This document shows, piece by piece, positions 52,511 through 60,757 of a stretch of 64,000 nt of DNA; the first letter of the stretch is position 1; each line of letters opens with the position of its first letter. The stretch covers positions 2,505,001 to 2,569,000 of the forward strand of contig NZ_CP162142.1 of NCBI RefSeq assembly GCF_040833965.1. Direction: 5' to 3'. A program made the translations under genes and the position numbers. Source of the stretch: Leptospira sp. WS39.C2 (GTDB lineage: Bacteria; Spirochaetota; Leptospiria; Leptospirales; Leptospiraceae). The notes under the pieces are model-generated. The model did not search any database and was not told the DNA's origin. It saw only the letters and a list, made by a program, of their open reading frames with translations.

Positions 52511-53638
52511 ATGAAAAAACAGTCGTTCACTATATTTATCTGTCTGCTCATTTTAGGACAAATCGGATGTGCGAGTGTCATGGTAACGAACTGGGCACCC
52601 GAAGAATCCAATTTTAAATCAAGACCAGTGCGAGTCCTCCTCGGTTTTGCTAGTGACGAAGAAATATTCAAAACTTCGGGTGAAATCATCGTCAAAGATG
52701 CGAATGATCTTACCATCAAAAGAGCTTATGATTTTTTATCATTAAATCCAACTGCAATCAAAGCTCCCATCTCTATTCATAGTAATTCTGAATGGATTGA
52801 TTATAAAGGTGTGAGTTACCGAGGATCCGTTTTACTTAAACCATTGGATGGTAAAGTTCTTATCATCAATATTGTACCTGTTGAATTGTATTTACTATCT
52901 GTTGTTCCATCAGAGGTAAGTGCGTCATGGCCAAAAGAAGCTCTGAAAGCACAAGCGGTATGTGCCAGAACTTATGTAGTTAAAGAAATGCTAAATCGCA
53001 AAAAACAAGAGTATGATGTTGATACATCAACCAATACTCAAGTTTATAAAGGGAAAAATAAAGAACATAAAAATACATCAGAAGCTGTATTTGAAACAGA
53101 AGGTTTGATCCTTTTACACAAAGGACAACCAATCCAAAGTTTTTTCCATTCAAATGCAGGTGGATATACAGAAGATCCGGCAAATGTTTGGGGAAACCCA
53201 GTTGAATATTTAAAACCAGTTCCATCAGAATATGATAAGGATGGAGACCAATATTCATGGGAAGAAAAATGGAAAACAGATTTTGTAAATAACAGCTTAC
53301 GAGATTTAGGTGTTGGTGAGATTCAAGATATAGTTGTTGCAACACGATTCCCAACTTCTCGTGTGAATGAAGTAGAAATCATTGGGACATCTGGATCAAA
53401 AAGAATCAAAGCTACAGAGTTTCGTAAAAAAATTGGCGCAACAAAACTTAAGTCCACTCGTTTTGGAATCAGGAAGGAAGATTCCGGAGATTTTTATGTA
53501 AAAGGATTAGGTTCTGGGCATGGAGTCGGAATGTCCCAATGGGGAAGTTTTGCAATGGCAAAAAGCCAATTCAATCATAAAGAAATTTTACTACACTATT
53601 TTAAAGGAATTGAATTCGCAAGAATCGTTGCCAGATAG
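52511..53638 (+). CDS. SpoIID/LytB-domain lipoprotein
   Basis: The 375-residue product has a lipoprotein signal with lipobox LGQIGC and a strong AAAGGAGG ribosome site 5 bases upstream. The SpoIID domain is clear: RGSVLLKPLDGKVLIINIVP, LYLLSVVPSEVSASWPKEAL, KAQAVCARTYVVKEM, FHSNAGGYTEDPANVWGN and VKGLGSGHGVGMSQWGSFAM near the C-terminus. SpoIID-type proteins are lytic transglycosylases on denuded peptidoglycan. In a non-sporulating spirochaete a role in cell-wall remodelling or separation is likely. Confidence 0.92.
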   Translation: MKKQSFTIFICLLILGQIGCASVMVTNWAPEESNFKSRPVRVLLGFASDEEIFKTSGEIIVKDANDLTIKRAYDFLSLNPTAIKAPISIHSNSEWIDYKGVSYRGSVLLKPLDGKVLIINIVPVELYLLSVVPSEVSASWPKEALKAQAVCARTYVVKEMLNRKKQEYDVDTSTNTQVYKGKNKEHKNTSEAVFETEGLILLHKGQPIQSFFHSNAGGYTEDPANVWGNPVEYLKPVPSEYDKDGDQYSWEEKWKTDFVNNSLRDLGVGEIQDIVVATRFPTSRVNEVEIIGTSGSKRIKATEFRKKIGATKLKSTRFGIRKEDSGDFYVKGLGSGHGVGMSQWGSFAMAKSQFNHKEILLHYFKGIEFARIVAR

Positions 53639-53700
53639 TGATTAGTTTTTAGTTTCCATCGTCAGAAGATTTTAAATTCTGACCTTAGGTCCCGAAACAT

Positions 53701-54543
53701 ATGGCAACACTGGAAGAATACTTATCCCAAATCAAAGATCTGACGATTGTTCCGCCAGTCTTACTCTCCGTACTTTCCCTAGAAGATGATAACGAACTCT
53801 CTTTTGGTGAACTTGAAAAAAAGGTTCAGTCAGACCAAGTCCTCGTTGCAAGGCTTCTCAAACTAGCCAATTCTCCATTTTTCTCACGAGGTAATCCAGT
53901 TGCGAACATGAAACAGGTCATCACTCGTTTGGGTTTTAAAACCGTTCGGAGTATGGTGGCAATGTCTATGACGGATTCACTCTTTAGCCAAGGGAATTAT
54001 AAAAAATTTCGTGATGAAGTTTGGGACCATTCCGTTGCCAAAGGAATTTTTGCCCAAATTTTATGTGAAGAAAAAAAGTTCAAAAAAGAAGCGGAACTTG
54101 CGATCACATGTGGACTCATGCAAGACTTGGGACGTATTGTTTTAAACACAATCGATCGTAAAAAATATGTAGAAGTTCTTACGGAATTCCAAACTTCTGA
54201 TGTTAGTTTAGTTTCCCTAGAGAAAAAATCTTTTGGTGTGGACTCCTATGAAATGGGAACTTCTGCCGCAAAACTTTGGAAAATGCCAGCAATTATAATT
54301 ACATCCATTGAAGATTTATCTAAACCAATTTTAGAACAATCCAGTTTAGGACAAATCATTGGCTTTGCAGGAGTCATTGCGAAACTCACAGGACATGGGA
54401 AACAAGAACCAGATACCTTACAAAAGTTAGAAGAATACAAATCTTGTTTAGGTGTAGAATTCGAAGATGTTAAAACATATCTAACAGCAAAAGATGAAAA
54501 ACTGAAAACAAACGAGTTATATCAGTTTTGTAGTACTTTGTAA
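53701..54543 (+). CDS. HDOD-domain signalling protein
   Basis: The 280-residue product is a single HDOD domain: LTIVPPVLLSVLSLEDD, VARLLKLANSPFFSRGNPVA, VITRLGFKTVRSMVAMSM, then the HD-like but degenerate helices ITCGLMQDLGRIVLN and MGTSAAKLWKMP. HDOD proteins lack the phosphodiesterase HD pair and act as signalling or scaffold modules, often with cyclases. A seven-base hairpin (53661-53683) lies just upstream. It converges on a cyclase gene with only 5 bases between stops. Confidence 0.9.
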   Translation: MATLEEYLSQIKDLTIVPPVLLSVLSLEDDNELSFGELEKKVQSDQVLVARLLKLANSPFFSRGNPVANMKQVITRLGFKTVRSMVAMSMTDSLFSQGNYKKFRDEVWDHSVAKGIFAQILCEEKKFKKEAELAITCGLMQDLGRIVLNTIDRKKYVEVLTEFQTSDVSLVSLEKKSFGVDSYEMGTSAAKLWKMPAIIITSIEDLSKPILEQSSLGQIIGFAGVIAKLTGHGKQEPDTLQKLEEYKSCLGVEFEDVKTYLTAKDEKLKTNELYQFCSTL

Positions 54544-54548
54544 TGTGA

Positions 54549-55781
54549 TTAGATTGGTTTAACACTTAAAATTCGGTGTAAACCTTCTTTCCCTTTGATT
54601 TTTACAGGTTCCAATTCTTCATATCTGTATTTTTTTGCATATTCTTCAGGCAAGTGGTTGTACAATCCTTCCGATACATATACATGCATAGGTTTAGCCA
54701 TTGATTCTAATCGGCTCGCCATATTAACAGTATCCCCCACTGCCGTATAAGAAAGTTTTTGGAAAGAACCAACGTTCCCTACAATTGCTTTTCCAGAAGC
54801 AACTCCAATTCCTATTTGAGGAGTGAATCCATAAATTTGATTCCACTTTGGTTGCCACAATTCAAAAACTTGTATCATCTCTAATGCACAATCAATCGCA
54901 TTTTGTCTATGGTCTTCTTGGAAAACAGGTGCACCAAACAAACACATAATGGAATCACCAATGTATTTGTCTATCATGCCACCATAACCTAAGATTACTT
55001 CTGTCATAGCTGTAAAGTATTCGTTTAAAAATGAAATTACTTGTTCAGGTTTCATCTTTTCGGATAAAGAAGTATACCCACGAATGTCTGAAAATAATAC
55101 AGATACTTCTTGTTCCTTTCCTTTCTGATCTAACGAGAGTGAGTTGTTCATTAAACTTTCAACGATGATGGGATCTACATACATCCCAAAAACATTTTGC
55201 ATTTTCTTTTTTTCGTGTTCTAAGTTTAACTTTTCTTCGTATTCTTTCTCAAGTTCCTTCTTGAATTTTTTAACCATCGTATTCAAATCTTGAATTTCCG
55301 ATTGGTTCATTCCATAAAGATCTTGGAATCGTTTCAAACTATCATCCATTTGGATAGATACTACTTTCTTTCTATAAATTTCGCGGAATAAATTACGAAA
55401 TCGATGTTCTAGTATATTTTTCTTTAACCTTCGTTTGCTGAAGTATTCATTGATTCCAAGTTGGAATGCATGAATCGGAAGTTGTTTACCTTCCGCTTTC
55501 GTAAATACAACTACCGGAAGTTCTGAAGGTCCTGCCATATCCATAATTTTTTCTAAGATATCTTCAGAGGATTCTTCTAATTCTGGAAATTGAATCTCCG
55601 TAATCAGTAGGTCATATTGCACTTTTTTGATTTCTTCGGCTCCATTTTCAAATACGGAACGCCAAGTAAGGTCAATGTAATCGCCAAACCATTCCAAAAG
55701 TAATTGGGAAATGGTTTCGTATGATTTTTTCTGTGGTTCTAAAACCAACACCCTGACAATTTCTTCTTTTTCTAAATCCAC
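54549..55781 (-). CDS. Adenylate cyclase with pseudo-receiver domain
   Basis: The 410-residue product has an N-terminal receiver-like domain (~8-130) in which the usual acidic pair is replaced (VLEPQ) and the phosphoacceptor Asp is Glu (TEIQFP, E62), while the switch Thr (VVFTKA) and Lys (YFSKRR) remain. A coiled coil (~150-205) leads to a class III cyclase domain with SDIRGYTSLSE, IDKYIGDSIMCLFG and YTAVGDTVNMASRLES, complete for metal, substrate and catalytic Asn/Arg. It is cytoplasmic. It lies 5 bases after the hydrogenase-like operon and may be cotranscribed with it. Confidence 0.9.
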   Translation of the reverse strand: MDLEKEEIVRVLVLEPQKKSYETISQLLLEWFGDYIDLTWRSVFENGAEEIKKVQYDLLITEIQFPELEESSEDILEKIMDMAGPSELPVVVFTKAEGKQLPIHAFQLGINEYFSKRRLKKNILEHRFRNLFREIYRKKVVSIQMDDSLKRFQDLYGMNQSEIQDLNTMVKKFKKELEKEYEEKLNLEHEKKKMQNVFGMYVDPIIVESLMNNSLSLDQKGKEQEVSVLFSDIRGYTSLSEKMKPEQVISFLNEYFTAMTEVILGYGGMIDKYIGDSIMCLFGAPVFQEDHRQNAIDCALEMIQVFELWQPKWNQIYGFTPQIGIGVASGKAIVGNVGSFQKLSYTAVGDTVNMASRLESMAKPMHVYVSEGLYNHLPEEYAKKYRYEELEPVKIKGKEGLHRILSVKPI

Positions 55782-55786
55782 GGGCC

Positions 55787-56608
55787 TTATTTTTCACTCT
55801 CTAAAAATTTGTGAAGCTCCTCTTGGAAATGAAAAGAAAATCTTCCTAAAAGCAATCGGAAGGCTTGTAAAATGACATCTGGCCTTGGGGGATCTCCTGA
55901 AATCCATAAATCAGGTTCCTTCGGAATTTTACCTTTAGGGAAAAGTCCACCACTCACCGCTTCTGTTCCGCAGGCAATGAGGGCCTTTGGTTCACTCATC
56001 ACATCCCAGGTTGTTTGCAAAGGAGCTTCCATATTCGCAGAAACTGGGCCAGAAAATACAATGGCGTCTGCATGTTTGGGGCTTGCAACACACCGAATCC
56101 CTTCCCTTTCTGAATCAAATACAGAATTAAAAGAAGCATTGAGTTCGGATTCGACAGTATTATTCCCACCAGCTGCCACTTCACGATACAAAAAACCACG
56201 TTTTTGAGTTAAGGTGCGAAATCGTTTTTGATTTTCCGTGAGTGTAAACTTCTGCGTGGTGGATAAATCCATTTTTCCATTTTTATAGGTAGTGTAAAAT
56301 TCTTCGCGGTGTAAAACGAATGTGTATATAAATCCAGAATTACGAAGTTTATTGTCCTGGCATTGATTTACACAAACACCACATTGTAAACATTTTCCAT
56401 AATCGATTTCCAATTGATTTTCATTTACCCGTTTGATTGCTTTTGTCGGGCAAGCAGATTCACACTGCTTACACGAACCACAATCTTTCTCCATGAATTT
56501 TGTAGGAGTTGGTATCCCTCTATTATTTGGATGAATATATGATGTTTTCTCAAAGTTGAGGACATTTTTTTTGGTGAAGAAATTCTTTAGCTCAAATAAA
56601 AAACTCAT
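55787..56608 (-). CDS. Fused ferredoxin/small-subunit protein of an Ehr-like complex
   Basis: The 273-residue product fuses two subunits that are normally separate. Residues ~30-90 are a 2[4Fe-4S] ferredoxin (C43/C46/C49/C53 and C73/C76/C79/C83), like HyfH/NuoI. Residues ~135-260 match the HyfI/NuoB small subunit (IRCVASPKHADAIVFSGPVS, ACGTEAVSGGLF, GDPPRPDVILQAFRLLLG). The ligands of the proximal [4Fe-4S] cluster are mostly gone: the CxxC region is AAGGNNTVESE and GCPPRP has become GDPPRP; only C213 remains. It is probably a membrane-associated electron-transfer or regulatory subunit. Confidence 0.85.
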   Translation of the reverse strand: MSFLFELKNFFTKKNVLNFEKTSYIHPNNRGIPTPTKFMEKDCGSCKQCESACPTKAIKRVNENQLEIDYGKCLQCGVCVNQCQDNKLRNSGFIYTFVLHREEFYTTYKNGKMDLSTTQKFTLTENQKRFRTLTQKRGFLYREVAAGGNNTVESELNASFNSVFDSEREGIRCVASPKHADAIVFSGPVSANMEAPLQTTWDVMSEPKALIACGTEAVSGGLFPKGKIPKEPDLWISGDPPRPDVILQAFRLLLGRFSFHFQEELHKFLESEK

Positions 56609-58032
56609 AAGTCAAAACCAACATAACTAAGATTAAATGATTTATTGTTCAATGGAAAATCTCCGACTTGTTCACCACGTACAGCCAATTCAAGTGCATG
56701 CCAATTTAATACAGAAGGATCTCGAATATAAGAATCAGTCACAATTCCATTTTCATCAAAATTCAAAGCAACAAGCAAAGGACCTCTCCATGCTTCAACA
56801 GATGAGAAATAGATACCAGGTCGAATTGGTTTCAAAGATTGAAAGTCATTTGTTATTTGATTTTGCGTATCCCAAATTAAATTCCAATCCAAATCACTCA
56901 TTGTTTCTTCTATCCAAGACATTGATTGTTCTATTTCTGCAAATCGAACGTACATTCTTGCCCATACGTCTCCATTAAAATGATGGTGTTCTTCTTGTAA
57001 TGGTAGTGGTTTCCAATTTGGGTAATCAGGATGATTTAAACGTAAGTCTTCGTTCACACCAGCCATTCGAGAAACCATACCTACAAATCCATATTTATGC
57101 ACATCGGCTTCAGATATAAATCCACAACCTTGCATCCTTTCCTTTAATGTTGAAATAGATAGAGCTCTTAGTATTTGAGGACGAATTTTTGATTGGTAAA
57201 CTTTTTTCAATTGGAAAAAAGCATCTTTTGCTTGTTTGGTGCTGATTCGATTGTTTAAAAACAATTTACCAGGTCGTAACACTGATTTTCCAAACCGATG
57301 GCCTGTCCAAGTTTCCATAAGCCCAAGTGCGGCCCCTCTATCAGTAACACAAACACCATACAATGGATAATAACCAATATCTTCTGAAATTCCACCCAAG
57401 TCCCCGATATGGACTGCTATACGTTCTAATTCCACCAAAATGGAACGAAATATTTGAACATCTTTAGGTAGAACAATGCCATACATTTCCTCATAAATTT
57501 TGGAAAAAGCTAAAGCGTAACCAATGCTCGTATCACCTGAGATTGTTTCAGAATAAGGCATAACCTGATCCATCGTTTTGTGGATCAAATTCTCACTAAT
57601 ACTTCTTTTTTGAAAACCAAGCCTGATGGTTAAATGTTTAATTACTTCACCCTCTACTACAAATCTAAAATGACCTGGTTCAATAATACCTGCATGAATT
57701 GGCCCGACAGCATGTGAATAATGTTCATTTGAAAATGGAACTTTTAATCCATGATAAAACAAATCACGAATCATACCTGATTTTTGATGTAGAGATAAAT
57801 TTTTTCCTCTTTGATCAGTTAGATAGTCTTCTTCTTTTAAATCAGAATAATCTTCTGGACCCATATCTTGACCGAAGGCATGTCTTACTAACCAAATAGG
57901 GTAACTAGAATCTAACAAAAAATCAATGTGACTCTTTTTTGAATTTAGTTCTTCCATCCTCAGCTTTTGATTTTCAAAAACAAACTGATAATAGATACCA
58001 TCAAAATTTGTTACACCTGTGATTTTATTCAT
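56605..58032 (-). CDS. Large-subunit homologue (HyfG/NuoCD-like) lacking NiFe cysteines
   Basis: The 475-residue product resembles the large subunit of group 4 [NiFe]-hydrogenases and NuoCD. It shows HAVGPIHAGIIEPGHFRF, LGFQKRS and LVELERIAVHIGDLGGI. The first metal motif RICGxC is replaced by TISGDTS (163-169), and the C-terminal DPCxxC by DPSVLNW (about 438-444), so a NiFe centre cannot form. The C-terminal NNKSFNLSYVGFDL matches the family end. It may couple quinone-like or other redox chemistry to ion transport, or act structurally. It overlaps both neighbours by 4 bases. Confidence 0.88.
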   Translation of the reverse strand: MNKITGVTNFDGIYYQFVFENQKLRMEELNSKKSHIDFLLDSSYPIWLVRHAFGQDMGPEDYSDLKEEDYLTDQRGKNLSLHQKSGMIRDLFYHGLKVPFSNEHYSHAVGPIHAGIIEPGHFRFVVEGEVIKHLTIRLGFQKRSISENLIHKTMDQVMPYSETISGDTSIGYALAFSKIYEEMYGIVLPKDVQIFRSILVELERIAVHIGDLGGISEDIGYYPLYGVCVTDRGAALGLMETWTGHRFGKSVLRPGKLFLNNRISTKQAKDAFFQLKKVYQSKIRPQILRALSISTLKERMQGCGFISEADVHKYGFVGMVSRMAGVNEDLRLNHPDYPNWKPLPLQEEHHHFNGDVWARMYVRFAEIEQSMSWIEETMSDLDWNLIWDTQNQITNDFQSLKPIRPGIYFSSVEAWRGPLLVALNFDENGIVTDSYIRDPSVLNWHALELAVRGEQVGDFPLNNKSFNLSYVGFDL

Positions 58033-59237
58033 AAGTATTTAGCCATTAAATAGTACATTCCGAAAGCTCCAACTGCAACAGTTATCAACAAACCAATCCA
58101 GAAAAAATAGAACCTTATCTGCAAAGTTCTATATACTTCATTTTTAAAATTTCGATTTGGTAGTCTCACCATCGGCAATACCTTATTCAGTGAAACAAAA
58201 AAGAAAACAGATCCAAGGATAGGAAAAACAAAAAGATAAAACTGTTTATTTAGAATTGCGATTTCGATTATTTTTAAATCCAATACAAATACAGGTGATA
58301 ATGGGAAAACGAAAGCAATTAAAAGAGCCAAGAGATATACATACAAAGCTTTGTGACTTAACGTGGATCCTTCAAGAATTTGAGAAATATTTCTTTTTCC
58401 TGCATCCATACGTAAAATTCCCATAGATAAAAATATTAGCAATTTAACCAAAACAGTAGTTGCTAACAAAAAATAGAATATTTCATCTGATACATCTAAC
58501 CATAAAAATAAAGTTAACATACCTGTATGAAATAACGCAACCTTTGCAGAAATTCTTCGAATATCATCCCTTGAGACTAACATCAATGTGGCGTAAAGTA
58601 TTGTCAAAACTCCGATAAACAATAAACCATTAGAAGCATTGATCAAATGTGGGTTTAACTCTTTTTCTAATTTTATCAATGGTCGAATCGCAAGGACAAC
58701 ACTTACAGGGACAAATGATGCTATGAGGGACGAAATTTGACTTGGACTCTCAGCATAGGTATCTCCGACCCAAAAATGATTCGGCACAAGACCCAACTTG
58801 CCACTATATCCATATATCGTTAATAAAATTCCAGTTTCAACCAACAGTCCTGATTGCCCCGTTAATCCAAATTTTAAAGAATAAAAATCCAAATTTTGAA
58901 GAGGAGTTGAAGCAAAAAGTAAAATCACAATTCCTAAAAATGCTAATCCCAACGCATAGGAGTTGATCAGTAAAAATTTCCAACCGACATGGAAAGAACG
59001 TTCAGTGCCACTGGAAGAAATCAATAATGCTCCAAACAATGTTGAAGCTTCTATTAAAATCCATTTTAAAACAATATTGTCAGTAAACCATGAATAAAAC
59101 AAAACACTAAAAAAACAAATTTTAAGAATACTCCAAAGCCAAATTCGAGTTTGTCCTTTTGTTGGAGCAATTACTGAAATCAAAAAAATAATAATAAATG
59201 TGAGTATTCCTGAAATGTAGAATATCGTAGCCATCAT
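58029..59237 (-). CDS. HyfF/NuoN-like proton-channel subunit
   Basis: The 402-residue product has about 12 membrane segments and belongs to the Mrp/ND2-ND4-ND5 antiporter family: GKLGLVPNHFWVGDTYAESP (the KxxxxPxHxWLPxAHxxAP analogue), then LYATLMLVSRDDIRRISAKV and LFHTGMLTLFLW. Several family charges are present, but the canonical HxWLPxAH is altered. It is the second large antiporter-like subunit of the complex. It overlaps the HyfE-like gene by 4 bases. Confidence 0.85.
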   Translation of the reverse strand: MMATIFYISGILTFIIIFLISVIAPTKGQTRIWLWSILKICFFSVLFYSWFTDNIVLKWILIEASTLFGALLISSSGTERSFHVGWKFLLINSYALGLAFLGIVILLFASTPLQNLDFYSLKFGLTGQSGLLVETGILLTIYGYSGKLGLVPNHFWVGDTYAESPSQISSLIASFVPVSVVLAIRPLIKLEKELNPHLINASNGLLFIGVLTILYATLMLVSRDDIRRISAKVALFHTGMLTLFLWLDVSDEIFYFLLATTVLVKLLIFLSMGILRMDAGKRNISQILEGSTLSHKALYVYLLALLIAFVFPLSPVFVLDLKIIEIAILNKQFYLFVFPILGSVFFFVSLNKVLPMVRLPNRNFKNEVYRTLQIRFYFFWIGLLITVAVGAFGMYYLMAKYL

Positions 59238-59845
59238 AACTTACGTTCCTTCGTGTGCATGTGAGGAGAAAGCTGTAAGATTCCACCTGATACGATTACC
59301 AAAATTGCATCTAAAAATGACCCAAACTCCAATCCAAATGGTAATCCTTTGTCTAATACCATTGTCAATACGAAGATTCCATTTTCAAAAACACAAAATC
59401 CCGCAATTAAGGCGAGCCAGTTTCGCCTAACAACAAAACATAAAATCCCTACATATACTAATAAAATCACGTAAATTAAGCCAATTTTATGTACTGGAAT
59501 GGACAATACAGTAACACCTTCAGTTATTTTTACAGCAAGAACAAGTCCAAGTATCATAAATAACATTGTAGCTAAGTATCCAAATCTTGGTGTAGTGCTC
59601 TCATTCATCTTAGATTTGTTAGCCGTCCAATTCAAAATGAGAGGTGTTAAAAGCCCTTTAAACAAAACTACTAAAAGTATCAAAGAGATAGCATGATGCC
59701 AATCTCCCTCATGGGTTTGCAATACAGGGAAAATTAATAAAAATCCTTGCAAGCTTAGAAAAAAAATAATACGGCTAAGTCTATTCTCAACTAGGACGAC
59801 AATTCCAGTTAACAATAACAATAAATATACAAAATCATAAATCAT
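59234..59845 (-). CDS. HyfE-like membrane subunit
   Basis: The 203-residue product has five or six membrane helices and the sequence pattern of HyfE: VENRLSRIIFFLSLQGFLLI at the N-terminus, LFKGLLTPLILNW, and GFCVFENGIFVLTMVLDKGL, with an EFGSFLDAILVIVSGGI C-terminal helix. HyfE is a NuoK-related small subunit of hydrogenase 4-type complexes. The start codon follows a GGAAAT site, 9 bases after the preceding gene's stop. Confidence 0.85.
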   Translation of the reverse strand: MIYDFVYLLLLLTGIVVLVENRLSRIIFFLSLQGFLLIFPVLQTHEGDWHHAISLILLVVLFKGLLTPLILNWTANKSKMNESTTPRFGYLATMLFMILGLVLAVKITEGVTVLSIPVHKIGLIYVILLVYVGILCFVVRRNWLALIAGFCVFENGIFVLTMVLDKGLPFGLEFGSFLDAILVIVSGGILQLSPHMHTKERKL

Positions 59846-59854
59846 AGTATTTCC

Positions 59855-60757
59855 TTATGAAAGTTTAACTAATGTACCCAAGATTAAAATCGCGATAAAA
59901 GCTAATCCCATAAACTCAGGTATCCATGTCCATTTTCTACGCACACTATTTGCTTCCCAAAATCCCATAACTATAGCCAACAACACAACTGCAGGTAGTA
60001 TTAAAAACTCGCGATTCATTCCATCCAAATAATAGGATCTGAAGATTTTTGAATGTTCTAACGCGAGTTTTACCAAAAAAACCAACAATGCAGATAATTT
60101 TATTGAATTTGCCAATTCGAAAAGAGCTAATTGGCGTCCTGACGCTTCTAATATCATTGCCTCATGAACCATAGTTAGCTCCAAATGTGTTCTTGGATCG
60201 TCAAACGGTGGTTTTGCTAATTCAGCAAGTATAGTGATAAACGATAAGACTAAAAATAAAAATCCAACTAGTATTCCTTGAGGAGTTTCTGATATTTCAA
60301 TATGCGATTGCGCAGCAAGTATCATTAAGATAAACGTAGGTTCAACCATTACTGATAATAAGATTTCGCGACCAGATGCCATTCCCCCAAAAGAAGAAGC
60401 TCCTTCCATTGCAAATCCTATATAAGCAAATCGATATAAAGCAAGAAAAAATGGAATTAGTATAAAAGGAGCCCATTCAAACAAAACAATACTCCAAATC
60501 ATCAAAGAGGAATACACGACTAATCTCGGTGCTAAATTTGAGATAGATGAAAAATTATTATGGGATACAGGAACCTTTAAATAAGATTTGTTCACTTCGA
60601 GAAAAAATTGTATAATCTTAGGCCCCCTTCTTCCCTGAGCATTTGCTCTAACTTTTCGAATGATTCCAGTGAGTAGAAAAGGAAGGCAAAAGAATAAAAT
60701 TCCTAAATATACAAAGTACATGAAATTTTCCATATCTTTATCCTTAAAAATCCCCAA
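59855..60757 (-). CDS. HyfC/NuoH-like membrane subunit
   Basis: The 300-residue product has about eight membrane helices and the NuoH/HycD signature AKPPFDDPRTHLELTMVHEA and ILEASGRQLALFELANSIKL. Also typical are GRRGPKIIQFFLEVNKSYLK near the N-terminus (the GRxGPxxLQPYYDLxKL analogue). It anchors the peripheral arm and lines the quinone-side channel in complex I relatives. It overlaps the HyfB-like gene by 14 bases. Confidence 0.92.
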   Translation of the reverse strand: MGIFKDKDMENFMYFVYLGILFFCLPFLLTGIIRKVRANAQGRRGPKIIQFFLEVNKSYLKVPVSHNNFSSISNLAPRLVVYSSLMIWSIVLFEWAPFILIPFFLALYRFAYIGFAMEGASSFGGMASGREILLSVMVEPTFILMILAAQSHIEISETPQGILVGFLFLVLSFITILAELAKPPFDDPRTHLELTMVHEAMILEASGRQLALFELANSIKLSALLVFLVKLALEHSKIFRSYYLDGMNREFLILPAVVLLAIVMGFWEANSVRRKWTWIPEFMGLAFIAILILGTLVKLS

